A stretch of 64,000 nucleotides of DNA from Agaribacillus sp965228415 (GCA_965228415.1 OZ245814.1:9014810-9078809), one strand, 5' to 3'; positions 27,201 to 35,637 are shown, counted from the first letter of the stretch. Notes: generated by a model from the letters alone, not told the origin. Translations and numbers: made by a program.

Positions 27201-29464
27201 GCAATACCGGAAACAGGCACCAGGCTGGAAAAATTAAAATGATCAATATTTAAGTTACCGGATTCAACAAAGACCCGCATAACCTGACGGCCGCCGGTAA
27301 GCATTACACTTTGATCGATAGTGGTCCAGGTGCCCACTCCAGTGGCCGGGATAGCCACCGAGCCGGACTTGTTATCACCATCAAATTCAAAACGAATTGA
27401 ACCTGCCGCATCTCCTGAAGATACAGTGGCCTGGAGTAGAAACTCGCCGTCTCCGGGAACCTGAAGGGTATATTCCAGCCATTCTCCGGCTACAGCGGAA
27501 GAAACAAAATAAGGAGCCGCAGTCGATGCGCTGATATCGACACCGTTTTGAGGACGATATTGTTCCCCGGTGTTGACCGCGTCGGTGTCATGGTAGGCAA
27601 TGCCTTCTCCACCTGCATCGTAGTTTTCCGCCTCGATCAGCGCCAGGAATACGACAGGAGTAACTCCGGGGAATGCCACTTGCTGTGATACTGCATTATC
27701 ATATTTTTCCGTATTTAAAATTACCGAGGCCAGGTGCCCGCCATTATCCGGGAAAGTGAACGTAACGGTATTATTGGATTTTATTAACTCCATTGAGACT
27801 GGAATATCAATGGTCCCGAAAAAATCGGTACGGTTAGCCTGATCATATCCCTTGATGTTTGTGGGTACGGGTACCGTAATCCCATTTACTGTTACGATCG
27901 GTGTTTTGGAAACATTGTGCTTTCTTCCGATGGTCATTTTTATTTTTGCATATCCCGTTCCGGTGTCAACACCATCAAAAGTGAAGGATATGGGTGTGTT
28001 GGCGGTGATGGGCTGTAAGTGCTTGCTTGTATAATAATTCTTGCTTCGAAGGACATTTGAAAAGCTGATGTTTTCGACAAAAGTGTATTCCAGGACGGCG
28101 GTTTCACCTGCAATGAGGGCCATATCTGATGGAGCACTGGATTGAGTGTCATCGCTGGCCACATAAGGAACATCAGGATAGATCTTGAGGGTTTTAATAC
28201 GAACACTTTGTAAACCTGGTAGTTCGGCAAGGATGTTTAGGTTAACATGCTGCGGATGATCGTCCAGGTTATTTACTGCCACGAATAATTTTGCTCCGTC
28301 GACAAATGCCTGCACCTGGATATCGGGGTTATCGGTTTTTATTTCAACCCTGTTTCCTCTTACGTTTTTCCATAATTCATAAAATTCAATTCTTGGCGTA
28401 TATACCCATCCCGCCGGATTAGGCTCACCAATATTGGTCGGTTTCCAGGTGGCAGCACCATAAGGTTGGTAATTGTTTGCTTCGGTAATGTGCCAGAGGG
28501 CTTTACCAGTATTAAAAGGGATAGAAATAGCCATCCGGTCTTCACGTTCCAGCAATCCAAAGATCAGGTGATTTTGAGATCTCACTGACTGAATGCTGGC
28601 TAAATCACTGTAATCATCGCCATAACCTGTTTCAATGGCGCCATATTCTGTAAGTGCATGGGGTTTTACCATTCCCCATTTGGTATAACTATAGGTCTCG
28701 ATCAGGTCTAGAATTGCATCCGAATTACTTCCCGATCTTTTGGTATTTTGTCCTTGTACATTAACTCCGTCGTACAAATGGGTGGCAAAGGCATCCATAT
28801 CAGCACCCGCGATATCCATAAACATTTTCTGGTTTTGGTCCCAGTGGCCAAAATCCCATAATTCCAAAGAAGCCCAGGCAGCTGAATAGCCTATCACCTG
28901 CATATTCGCTAACTCCGGAGTGTTGTGAAATTTATTCCCTATATCCCGGAACAATTCAGACATCTGCCTTTTAATGTCCGGAACGTCTGACCCATATTCC
29001 CCCGCGTGGACAAAAGGTTCGTTCATAGGCTCAAAAAACTCAGGAGGGTTGGTCACCCGGTTAATGTAGTAATCGGCTGCCCAGTCGGCTGCAGCTTTGG
29101 TATCCATGCCGTCCACAAAGGCATTATAAGGATGCTCGGTCTGAATGCCTCTTATCACATTTTTCAATATACCATTACCACCTTGCAGCGACGGGTAAGT
29201 GCCAACGCTGCCCGTTTCTTGTCTGGCAACTGAAAACGGTCCCCAAAATCCCCTGCCGGGATAGGTATTAAAATCATTGAGGAAGGTTTGCGCATCGGCG
29301 TCAGAACTTGCGTCGTGAATGGTAAAGTAGGTTGGTCTGTTTAGTTGAGAAGCGTCTCCAATGTATCTCTGTACGGAGGGGTTGATAGTAACTGTTTGCG
29401 CATATACCATCAGAGGACATGCCGCTAGAATAGCAGACAGGATTAAGTAAAATGCGTTTTTCAT
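24227..29464 (-). CDS. GH86 family beta-agarase/porphyranase-like enzyme, multimodular, T9SS-exported
   Basis: The protein has 1,745 residues with a signal peptide. The GH86 catalytic domain (about 24-460) has the acid/base motif FFEPMNEPF (Glu149) and the nucleophile region HALTEYGAIE (Glu273). In order after it: a beta-sandwich (470-600), CBM6 (608-745, EAENYDAGGEGIAYHDT), Big2 (748-825), two related Ig-like repeats (830-1040, each with TQWLG), CBM4/9-like (NLVNNPGFETGDFSGWW, 1042-1176), Big2, a second CBM6 (1268-1416), four CBM5/12 repeats (1417-1643, each W-x9-GTEV-x-HNG) and a type IX sorting domain (IYPNPLDDGSLTIEVF to LVVN). It should hydrolyse agar or porphyran of red algae outside the cell; GH86 includes both activities and the sequence alone does not separate them. 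The module chain is unusually long. Confidence 0.9.
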   Translation of the reverse strand: MKNAFYLILSAILAACPLMVYAQTVTINPSVQRYIGDASQLNRPTYFTIHDASSDADAQTFLNDFNTYPGRGFWGPFSVARQETGSVGTYPSLQGGNGILKNVIRGIQTEHPYNAFVDGMDTKAAADWAADYYINRVTNPPEFFEPMNEPFVHAGEYGSDVPDIKRQMSELFRDIGNKFHNTPELANMQVIGYSAAWASLELWDFGHWDQNQKMFMDIAGADMDAFATHLYDGVNVQGQNTKRSGSNSDAILDLIETYSYTKWGMVKPHALTEYGAIETGYGDDYSDLASIQSVRSQNHLIFGLLEREDRMAISIPFNTGKALWHITEANNYQPYGAATWKPTNIGEPNPAGWVYTPRIEFYELWKNVRGNRVEIKTDNPDIQVQAFVDGAKLFVAVNNLDDHPQHVNLNILAELPGLQSVRIKTLKIYPDVPYVASDDTQSSAPSDMALIAGETAVLEYTFVENISFSNVLRSKNYYTSKHLQPITANTPISFTFDGVDTGTGYAKIKMTIGRKHNVSKTPIVTVNGITVPVPTNIKGYDQANRTDFFGTIDIPVSMELIKSNNTVTFTFPDNGGHLASVILNTEKYDNAVSQQVAFPGVTPVVFLALIEAENYDAGGEGIAYHDTDAVNTGEQYRPQNGVDISASTAAPYFVSSAVAGEWLEYTLQVPGDGEFLLQATVSSGDAAGSIRFEFDGDNKSGSVAIPATGVGTWTTIDQSVMLTGGRQVMRVFVESGNLNIDHFNFSSLVPVSGIAINADTLTTRVEKTAQLSAAVIPSYAAIQTFTWASANTAIAQVDANGLVTGVAVGETTIYAISDDGGYKDSARVIVQPKVIESVSFTEPVPNFIYSGENVTFKVDYVADSARDIAIELYNPERTQWLGLTRATVEEGTGTVELTIVPNSPLPPDTGYRLAASIRPVGTDWRQIIASENILFDVIEKENIDFVDLPEQMVTGGSLSFDISYIAHSERDVFVELYTPNRTQWLGAKKMTVPAGKDTVTLTINLSGSPAPAKYYDLGCALRPVGGDWTSTIVGKKALIELVTPGPQNLVNNPGFETGDFSGWWPQDKEIVTDDVFEGTYSAKITGGNVGQPIDVEPSATYDISIANKLLSGSQAGLVFQTIPGYKWLKTVNLNNAEWTETRSSITIPDTVSRINVFISGPTGNIVLVDNVTLIKKIPVTGISVSPTSLTLQMGEGSTLNATIFPEEATNKDIIWTSSHPSVATVDNQGFVTTIERGTTMIIATSAFDATVADTAIVDVWYQSPFNNLSVPGIIELEDYDEGGEGVAYHDTTPANSGNSYRDEGVDIEITNDQSGAYNVTDIDAGEWLEYEINVLADGDYYLYLRAAAATEGLLKLEIEALDIREELNIPAAGIDQWSMISLPNSLALTAGNYIMKLTSLGGEFRLNFVEVEAVSPECLAALYWDAGETYAQSGTEVLFEGKRYANKYYTKGDIPGESKVWELLGYCGASTLDCYNTAVWNAQTTYPTAGFQVIHHGSIYTSLWQASAGQEPGVSNAWQFEGPCTGSSLATPPSNCPDVAPWVTFATYSTAGTEVTHNGMLYANQWYASAGEEPGISIVWNPIAPCTPVYVMATCPPVAHWDIATVYSTPGTEVLHNGAVFKNKYYAPAGQEPGVAIVWEYQYSCNSTNARQALVSPDLTNEQDKVDLRIYPNPLDDGSLTIEVFTNTDYSITIFNMQGALMYKLSASPTEYHSAVTPDGKLEKGVYLVILQSGHGKVIRKLVVN

Positions 29465-29539
29465 CTTTATCTCAGTTTTGGTTGGTTAAAAAAAGCCCTC
29501 CTAAGAACTTCAAATGTGTAGGGCGACTAACAGGAACTG

Positions 29540-29623
29540 TAAAAATAGCGATTAAAACAGATGGGGATAGGGGGGGAAAGTATATCTAATAAGAGGGGGA
29601 TATTTTAGTAAGAGGGGGATATT
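29540..29623 (-). promoter_or_regulatory. GH86 promoter region with tandem 19-bp repeats
   Basis: On the minus strand, two copies of a TATCCCCCTCTTA block (plus-strand TAAGAGGGGGATATT at 29590-29604 and 29609-29623) are 19 bp apart start to start. A C-rich partial third block lies near 29570. About 45 bp downstream, TATTTTTA (near 29545) resembles the -7 box TAnnTTTG. A leader of about 70 bases precedes ATG 29464. This is likely an activator site for substrate-induced expression. Confidence 0.45.
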
Positions 29624-29839
29624 CTAATTTATTTCGGGCGTACTTAATTACTCCCAAACCCTATAGCAATTATTCCAAACAATCTGGCAACAAATGAGCA
29701 GGATAGACAAGATTATTTCGGGAATTGCGCTGACAATACTTTCCGGATGTAAGTAAAGCGACATTTTCTGAAGACTCTTGAAGAAAGTAAAGCTGATAAG
29801 AAAATTGATAGAGGTAGATTTACTGGAATGAAAATTTGA

Positions 29840-29961
29840 GTTTGACATACTCTCCATCCTTGAAAAGGTACGAGAATCTTGACCGACGCTTAAGCTTAAG
29901 CCACTGCTTTACGTTGATGATCAGGGAGAACTCCCTTCTCCCAAATGTTTTTGGCTGCGTT
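29840..29961 (-). pseudogene. IS200/IS605 tnpB 3' fragment with right-end hairpin
   Basis: Minus-strand codons 29961-29896 read NAAKNIWEKGVLPDHQRKAV-A-stop, the C-terminus of a TnpB (OrfB) protein. After the stop, CTCGTACCTTTTCAAGGATGGAGAG folds like the IS605 right end and is followed by TATGTCAAAC. TnpB is an RNA-guided nuclease whose guide scaffold comes from this right end. The gene body is missing: at 29961 it abuts an unrelated IS terminal sequence. Confidence 0.6.
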
Positions 29962-29981
29962 GAGTTTTTCAGCAAACCCTA
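29961..29981. mobile_element. IS terminal sequence (matches inverted copy at 33063-33083)
   Basis: Twenty-one bases are the exact reverse complement of 33063-33083, which form the outer end of the IS5-like transposase remnant. Only the end survives here, with the IS body side replaced by tnpB sequence. It marks the left border of the DUF5723/lipoprotein segment. Confidence 0.6.
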
Positions 29982-29989
29982 CTCATAGT

Positions 29990-30025
29990 GAACTCATTTA
30001 AACTCAAAAAAGTTTAAACGAGTTC
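29990..30025. terminator. Strong hairpin downstream of the DUF5723 operon
   Basis: GAACTC-A-TTTAAACT and AGTTTAAA-C-GAGTTC form a 14-pair stem with one mismatch and a six-base loop (CAAAAA). It lies 43 bp after the DUF5723 gene stop on the minus strand. It could be a terminator, though no clean U tract follows, or a protein-binding palindrome. Confidence 0.45.
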
Positions 30026-30067
30026 ATGATTACAATATTTTTAAATAAACTCCTTATTGTCTGATTT

Positions 30068-31426
30068 TCACCCTTCAGGTTTATCTTCTTTTAGCCATTT
30101 TTTATATCCTAAATTCAAATTTATTCCAAACCGAAAATCAACACTATATACATTCTCAATCTTACTTACTATATTATCTGTTGCAGCATATATTTGTAAT
30201 GCACCCAAAGAAACTGCAAAATTGCCTCCAATGCTTATGGATTTTTGGCGTCCACCAAAACTGCTTGTCACACCAAAAGTTGTCCTTTTTAAGGTGCGAT
30301 TATAGGCTAATGCAAAAGAGGGAGAAAAATCATTAAAAGTATAATTGTTAAAACCAGTAAGACTAAACCTGTTTTTTTCATTCAGCAAGTAAGAAGCAGA
30401 AAGATATGATTTAACGCCTAATTTTGTTTGAAAAGAGCTTTGTGTCTCATTGGTTGTAAAAATAGTATTTAACTCATTTTCAAAAGCCTGTTCAACATCG
30501 TCTATGTCTTTTAAATCTAAACCGGTAAATGTTCCGCTTCCATCTTCAATATTGTAATTAATAACGTGATCTTTCCATGTAATACTTCCTATATCAGTAA
30601 CAGAGAGCTCCACTATAAATTTTTTGCTTAATTGATAATATGCACCAAAATCAAAAGCTGCCCCCTTATTTTTATTTCTAAAAACATATGAATTCAATGC
30701 ATTATTGGGGTAATTATCTTCATTTATAACTAAATCAAGTCCTGCTGTATTTACAGTGGCATTTTGGGCTGTCATTTCCCAATCATAAGTATCTGCTTTA
30801 GTCAATAGTGTAAGTTCTGCATTATGCTGTGTCGACGCATGAAAAATGCCACCTAAGAACCTTAGATTGAATCCCACTTTAAATTTATTGTCTAAAAAGG
30901 TTCTTACATACCCAAAACCAATCTCACGATATGCTGTAGCACTAAACTTATTATGGCCCAAATCGATAAGTTCTCCAACCTGGGAACTATTGCCATTAGC
31001 TAGAAAATTTAAAAAAGGTTTGGTAAGCTGAGCATTTACGTCTGTTCTTGTATTTAAAAACAGAGAAAAGGCATTTTTTCCTTTACGTAAACCCATATGA
31101 AACAGGTGACCTGTGAAATTAAATTTTAAGGGATTGATATCATCAACATTCAATAAAAGGTTTTTAAGATCAATTTCTAATGACCCTGAATTTGTATTTT
31201 CTACTAAAAGATCTTTTAATCGAAAACCATTCTGATAATTTATACCAAAATTCGAACCAGGAATTGCAATTGTAAATGTATTTTGTGGCATGTAGGTAGG
31301 TGAAATATTTTGTGTCTGTAATACATAATCCCTTAGCTGGTAAAAAGAGAAATGTTCTTGTGCTGTTACATTATACATAGTAAAAGCTATAAAAGCATAT
31401 GTTAATAGCGTTCCTTTTTTTTGCAT
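30068..31426 (-). CDS. DUF5723 family outer-membrane beta-barrel-like protein
   Basis: The protein has 452 residues with a signal peptide (LLTYAFIAFTMYNVTAQ). The N-terminal part SFYQLRDYVLQTQNISPTYM and alternating amphipathic strands to the end (REIGFGYVRTFLDNKFKVGF, FGINLNLGYKKW) fit the DUF5723 family of Bacteroidota, predicted PorV-like beta barrels of the outer membrane. The exact role is unknown. It starts 3 bp after the stop of the lipoprotein gene 31430-33049, so the two form an operon. The operon is markedly AT-rich compared with the GH86 and RHS genes and is bracketed by IS remnants, suggesting acquisition from another Bacteroidota lineage. Confidence 0.75.
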   Translation of the reverse strand: MQKKGTLLTYAFIAFTMYNVTAQEHFSFYQLRDYVLQTQNISPTYMPQNTFTIAIPGSNFGINYQNGFRLKDLLVENTNSGSLEIDLKNLLLNVDDINPLKFNFTGHLFHMGLRKGKNAFSLFLNTRTDVNAQLTKPFLNFLANGNSSQVGELIDLGHNKFSATAYREIGFGYVRTFLDNKFKVGFNLRFLGGIFHASTQHNAELTLLTKADTYDWEMTAQNATVNTAGLDLVINEDNYPNNALNSYVFRNKNKGAAFDFGAYYQLSKKFIVELSVTDIGSITWKDHVINYNIEDGSGTFTGLDLKDIDDVEQAFENELNTIFTTNETQSSFQTKLGVKSYLSASYLLNEKNRFSLTGFNNYTFNDFSPSFALAYNRTLKRTTFGVTSSFGGRQKSISIGGNFAVSLGALQIYAATDNIVSKIENVYSVDFRFGINLNLGYKKWLKEDKPEG

Positions 31427-31429
31427 GAC

Positions 31430-33049
31430 CTAGTTGTTATTAATTTCAATACTTACGTCCGTTGTAATACTAATATCTAAAGTGTTAGCTGCCAGCAACT
31501 TTACAGGACTGTTTGAGCTAGCATTTGCAGTATTCATTTTCAGTTTTAAGACTGCTCTTGTGGCTGTTTTTATCTCGTCTCCTTTAATGTCAAATGATGC
31601 TGTATTTTCGGTTGCCCCCGTACTGATGCCATTGGTGTCCACTGGTGCGGCAGCAAATACAACTAGTTTGGTTGTTGTATGAACAATCGAATTGTCATTA
31701 TAAAACACCATTTCAAGAGTTCCTCCCAACGGAATGGTATTTATAGTATGTATATTTAAGGTAGTCTCACCTAAATCTTCAAAATCTGCTCCGTTGATGT
31801 TGTCCAGTTCGTGTTCAAATTCAATATTTTCAAAAACAACATCCAGAGGCATATTAACTTCTACATAGGCACTTAATGCACTTGTATTTAGACTAAAATT
31901 TTGATTGGAATCACTATTTGGATTTGATGTTGCAGATATATCAACTGTAAATTGAGAGGGCTTTAAAGCTAATAAATCGTCAATATTTGAGTTTGTATTT
32001 TCTATGGTAATAAAATCTCTTACAGTTTGCCCTTCTTGTGCAAGTGTAGGGCTATTAATAATTTGAGGCGTATCTGTAATAGCTCCCATTAAGAACTTGG
32101 TTTCGCTGGCATTACTGGCAGCTATGTTTCCAAAATCAATGCCCAAAGGAAATCCAAAACTATTATCAACAATCAATCGCAATGTTGGGTCTGCAAATAG
32201 AAGAGTACCAGTACCAAAATCGTCAAAAACATCAAAGTCAATGGTTAGGCTTTCGCTATTTATAGTTTGATTTTTTAAATCGCCATAAATCGCTTCAAAT
32301 TGGAGGTTCGTCATACCCAACGAAAACGACAATTTTTGTTCAGGTTTTATTGTATCTCCAACTTCAAGATCAATACTACCCGAGACTGTTAATACAAGAG
32401 TATTGGTCGTACTTCCTCCATTACCATCATCCGTTAAGTCTGCCCAGAAATCCGTTAGATCAACATCTATTATTTCTGAAGCAGTTCCATTTATGGATGT
32501 TGTTACTTCATAAGAAGTATCATCAGTTTTAGATTTTAGTGAATTAAGAGTTAGTGTTAAATCTATATCAACATCAGTAAATGTTGATTGAACTGTAAGC
32601 TGTAAGTTTCCATCACTAAAAACGATTTCATCAAATTCTTCACCATTTGATCCACTCAATAAAAAGGCAAAAGGGGGTATCTGGTCAAGAATTAGGGTTT
32701 CATTGATCAATGACCCTGGGGAAGGAATATCTATTCCCGGATTATAATCCTGTGAAGGGAAACTTTGATCTGGAATTTCTATAGCATTAACGGCGGTAAC
32801 CGATGCTAAAGTGTCTAAATATACAAAGGAAACTATCCCTTCATTATTTTCTTTAATTTCTACACTTTCTGCATCAATTTCATTAAACAGTTCACCGACC
32901 GTATACGTAATATTTCCCACGGCAATTGCAAAACTTGCCTCTGTGTTAAAATCTTCTATATCTTTATCTAAATAGCTAAGATCACAAGCTTGTATTGCGG
33001 GTAAGAGTATTACTATAAATATGATGTGTTTAAATCTTATTTTTTTCAT
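31430..33049 (-). CDS. Large lipoprotein, operon partner of the DUF5723 protein
   Basis: The protein has 539 residues with a lipobox (IVILLPAIQAC, Cys at about 22). The mature part is acidic, Asn- and Ser-rich and strand-rich (LQLTVQSTFTDVDIDLTLTL, SQFTVDISATSN), consistent with a periplasmic or surface beta-sandwich protein. I cannot name a family. An IS5-like transposase remnant ends 8 bp upstream of ATG 33049 and must have displaced the native promoter; expression may now rely on the IS or be lost. It lies 3 bp from the DUF5723 gene. Confidence 0.75.
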   Translation of the reverse strand: MKKIRFKHIIFIVILLPAIQACDLSYLDKDIEDFNTEASFAIAVGNITYTVGELFNEIDAESVEIKENNEGIVSFVYLDTLASVTAVNAIEIPDQSFPSQDYNPGIDIPSPGSLINETLILDQIPPFAFLLSGSNGEEFDEIVFSDGNLQLTVQSTFTDVDIDLTLTLNSLKSKTDDTSYEVTTSINGTASEIIDVDLTDFWADLTDDGNGGSTTNTLVLTVSGSIDLEVGDTIKPEQKLSFSLGMTNLQFEAIYGDLKNQTINSESLTIDFDVFDDFGTGTLLFADPTLRLIVDNSFGFPLGIDFGNIAASNASETKFLMGAITDTPQIINSPTLAQEGQTVRDFITIENTNSNIDDLLALKPSQFTVDISATSNPNSDSNQNFSLNTSALSAYVEVNMPLDVVFENIEFEHELDNINGADFEDLGETTLNIHTINTIPLGGTLEMVFYNDNSIVHTTTKLVVFAAAPVDTNGISTGATENTASFDIKGDEIKTATRAVLKLKMNTANASSNSPVKLLAANTLDISITTDVSIEINNN

Positions 33050-33057
33050 GATTTGGA

Positions 33058-33432
33058 TTAATTAGGGTTTGCTGAAAAACTCAGGCACAAGAGTGTCTTC
33101 CCGGCAAATTTGACCAGGTTCAACACCAAGATGATGGAAGCGATCCATGATTGACTGGTTTGTTTGAGCTGAGCACGGATTCGGTTCATGCCGTATCCAT
33201 TCTTAGCCTGCCCAAACTTACCTTCAATCGGATTTTGCTCTCCCGGTCTTACGTGGTCTTCCACTGCCTGGGCCGAAGGGCGGCCTAGGGGCTTGGCGGC
33301 AAGTTTAATGTTTTTGCTTTTAAGCCATCGCCTGTTATCACGGGTGCAGTATACGTAACCTAAAAAGTATTGCATGTAAATGCCAGTGGGTTTGGGGGCA
33401 TACCGCTTATCAAAGGATCTGGAGCAATTCAC
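33058..33432 (-). pseudogene. 5'-truncated IS5-like transposase
   Basis: The 124-codon frame carries the C-terminal DDE region of IS5-group transposases: AVEDHVRPGEQNPIEGKFGQ, where the Glu of NPIEGKFG is the third catalytic residue, then MNRIRAQLKQTSQSWIASII. The N-terminal two thirds are missing; upstream sequence at 33422 reads into a different remnant on the other strand. The last codons run through the IS terminal repeat (33063-33083). Confidence 0.75.
33063..33083. mobile_element. IS terminal sequence, right border copy
   Basis: It begins TAGGGTTTGCTGAAAAACTC and is the exact reverse complement of 29961-29981. It lies inside the transposase stop region. The outside of the IS faces the lipoprotein gene. 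Confidence 0.6.
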
Positions 33433-33535
33433 CCAGGAACAAATAGCTGAAAAAATTAATTGGGACTTTGAACCTGATAAAGAAGAACATATTTCATGGT
33501 TTGAAATTGACCTTGCTAAACCGATTACAATTTAA
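33422..33535 (+). pseudogene. C-terminal fragment, discoidin/F5-8C-like (fucosidase type?)
   Basis: A 37-codon frame ends in TAA 33533-33535 and reads in part INWDFEPDKEEHISWFEIDL and AKPITI. The WFEIDL-x-KP-x-TI pattern is typical of carbohydrate-binding discoidin domains, for example those on alpha-L-fucosidases. It has no start and is cut at the IS remnant. The assignment is tentative because of its length. Confidence 0.3.
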
Positions 33536-33744
33536 GGGGAATACTCCTCTTTTTTTATTGCTAGTAAAACGGACGTTTAAAAGATCGTTTTTCCGAAAGG
33601 CTCTGAAAATAAATTTCATGCTCGATGTTAATTTTTTGATTGTATCTGGATAATAATAGTAGAGCAAATGATCAATGGACAGATAGCAACCCCTTTCGGA
33701 ATTGCTATCAAGTTAATCACCAACCATTCTAATTTTAACTCGAT

Positions 33745-33968
33745 CTAGTGCTCCAAACATAGAATGATTCAAATCCAAACAAAGAATGATTAAAAAGAGC
33801 ACTAGACCTATATTCATTCTATTAGTACAAAAATAGCGAAGGAGGAGACGAATGGACTGTGCGAAAAATGTTTAAATCTATGCGAGAAACGTCCAATGAG
33901 TAATTCGAGGCTGATTTTCCTCAGACCTTTATTGCATTCGTTCTTCATCACGGAAGAAAAAAAGTACT
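33745..33968 (-). repeat. Promoter-bearing long repeat, copy 1
   Basis: Read on the minus strand it contains TTTCTCGCA (33889-33881) and TTTTTCGCA (33868-33860), 21 bp apart, then TATTTTTG (33835-33828), a TAnnTTTG box. About 140 bp match copy 2 (35394-35533) in direct orientation, and about 190 bp match copy 3 (38053-38243) inverted. Its outer part has TCTAGTGCTC/GAGCACTAGA arms (33745-33806). No intact gene follows it on the minus strand; the IS remnant probably replaced its gene. Confidence 0.65.
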
Positions 33969-34116
33969 TGTATGGGCTATCATTTCTACCCATCTTGATG
34001 AATGCCCGAAAATAATGAGGTCTGCAAGTGTAAACAAGGTTGCAGATTGACACTCTTCATAAACATGGGGATACTTCCTTGTGGTGCCAATGAAGCCTTA
34101 CCCTAAAAGGGTAATG

Positions 34117-35316
34117 CTACTCTACAACAAGTTGATTTCCATTTAGGGGTTCAAGAGCATAGCTACCCCCGCGTTTTGCACATTCAATCAAATATGTCCC
34201 ATTTTCCAAGGGTACGGTAAAGGACAGTTCTACGTTATTCGACCCTACGGTGAGATCGTAATTAGTGCGGCTTATCACGGTTTCTCGGCCATTGGTAACG
34301 TCCGTAAATGTAAATTCATAATAAGCGTTGAAATAAAAATGGCTGATATCGAACTTCAGCTCCAGATTGCTACCATCTTTTCCCAGAACCGTAAAATCAA
34401 ACTTGCCCTCTTCGATGTCTATGGTCCTGCTTTTATTATTTCTGGGAACATATGGTATACCCGAAGTATTCGGAGCCAGAACATTAAGCTCAAGGGTTTC
34501 CCCATTTTGGGTTGTCTCAGGAACATCAAAGTAGTATTCCGTAAAAGAGGCCTCTGGCCAGCTTGCCCGTGAAGTCACCGCTTCGTTTCCTATTGAAATC
34601 GAATAATCAAAGGGACTTGGACCATAAATATTCAAGGCCAGCATACTTCCGGGAGCATAGGAATTGGCATTTCGTGCCGTGTTAATTTCGTAAGAACCAG
34701 TGTAGATGATCGTATTGGTGCTTTCCACGGGAGCTATTCCATTAGATTCGCCATAGCCAATTATAAGACGATGTTCCTTGTAGTAATCGATGGTTGGACC
34801 AACCACAAATTCGATACTGTCCTTAGAAACTTGGACACTCTCCAGTACTAAATAATTCGAATAATTCGAATTGCCTTCGTTGAAAAGAACCGCAAAATAC
34901 TCTTCCCTCAAATCATGGTTCTTGATCGCCACTGCAATGGTATCTCCCCTATAGGTATATCGTTTGTTCATGGCTCCCAAAACTATATTGGGAATGTTAA
35001 AGGAGCTTTCCGAACTGATTGCCTGGCCTCCCACCACTATCCGTATCGGGCCACTAAGGTCCCGGATTCCATCTGGAACCACGGCGGAAACGATGTTTCC
35101 GTTTATTTCGAAGGATTTGGCTATATTATCATCAAAACTGACTTCTTGTATGGTACTGGCATCAAGATTGGCGACCGTGATATTTATGATATCCCCCGAT
35201 ATCCCTTGACTGGGTTCAAAGGATAAGATCTTGGGGGCATTATCCTCATTATCCGGGCTACAGGATAGAAAAATGGCGAAAAAAACCAGGGAGCAGGTAT
35301 GGAAGATCTTTTTCAT
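34117..35316 (-). CDS. IPT/TIG-domain lipoprotein
   Basis: The start is placed at ATG 35316 (MKKIFHTCSL); ATG 35322 adds two residues. The product is about 399 residues with a lipobox (FFAIFLSC). Residues about 28-110 form an IPT/TIG domain (KILSFEPSQGISGDIINITV, IRIVVGGQAISS). Further Ig-like beta sandwiches follow without clear signature (FDYSISIGNEAVTS, FYFNAYYEFTFTD). It is likely a surface carbohydrate-binding or adhesive lipoprotein, as in SGBP-type proteins, but no SusC/D pair is nearby. It is transcribed from the LytTR-like promoter in repeat copy 2. Direct copies of that repeat lie on both sides, so recombination could delete the gene. Confidence 0.8.
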   Translation of the reverse strand: MKKIFHTCSLVFFAIFLSCSPDNEDNAPKILSFEPSQGISGDIINITVANLDASTIQEVSFDDNIAKSFEINGNIVSAVVPDGIRDLSGPIRIVVGGQAISSESSFNIPNIVLGAMNKRYTYRGDTIAVAIKNHDLREEYFAVLFNEGNSNYSNYLVLESVQVSKDSIEFVVGPTIDYYKEHRLIIGYGESNGIAPVESTNTIIYTGSYEINTARNANSYAPGSMLALNIYGPSPFDYSISIGNEAVTSRASWPEASFTEYYFDVPETTQNGETLELNVLAPNTSGIPYVPRNNKSRTIDIEEGKFDFTVLGKDGSNLELKFDISHFYFNAYYEFTFTDVTNGRETVISRTNYDLTVGSNNVELSFTVPLENGTYLIECAKRGGSYALEPLNGNQLVVE

Positions 35317-35362
35317 GAACATTCAGATTTAACGGAAATTCAGATAACATGGCTCTCTATAA

Positions 35363-35535
35363 AAAGCACTATACCTGTATTCACTCTACCAATTCAAAAA
35401 TAGCGAGGAGGGGACGAATGGACTGTGCGAAAAATGTTTAAATCTATGCGAGAAACGTCTAATGAGTAATTCGAGGCTGATTTTCCTCAGATCTTTATTA
35501 CATTCGTTCTTTATCACGGAAGAAAAAAAGCACTT
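35363..35535 (-). promoter_or_regulatory. Promoter-bearing long repeat, copy 2, upstream of the IPT/TIG lipoprotein gene
   Basis: On the minus strand it reads TTTCTCGCA (35455-35447), TTTTTCGCA (35434-35426), then TATTTTTG (35402-35395). The leader to ATG 35316 is about 75 bases. This is the same architecture as at 6054-6114 and 38119-38180. Confidence 0.65.
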
Positions 35536-35637
35536 TTATTCCAAAATTTTCATTTAGGAAAAGCAAAAGAAAAACTTAAAAGAAGTGCAATCAATGAAGG
35601 CATTCAAGTTGCGTACAAAAGCGAAAGAAAATGTAAA

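Noticed and set aside
29648..29857. 69-codon minus-strand frame beginning in the IS605 right end
   Set aside because: The start lies inside the mobile element end and the hydrophobic product has no recognisable relatives; likely chance or a short relic.
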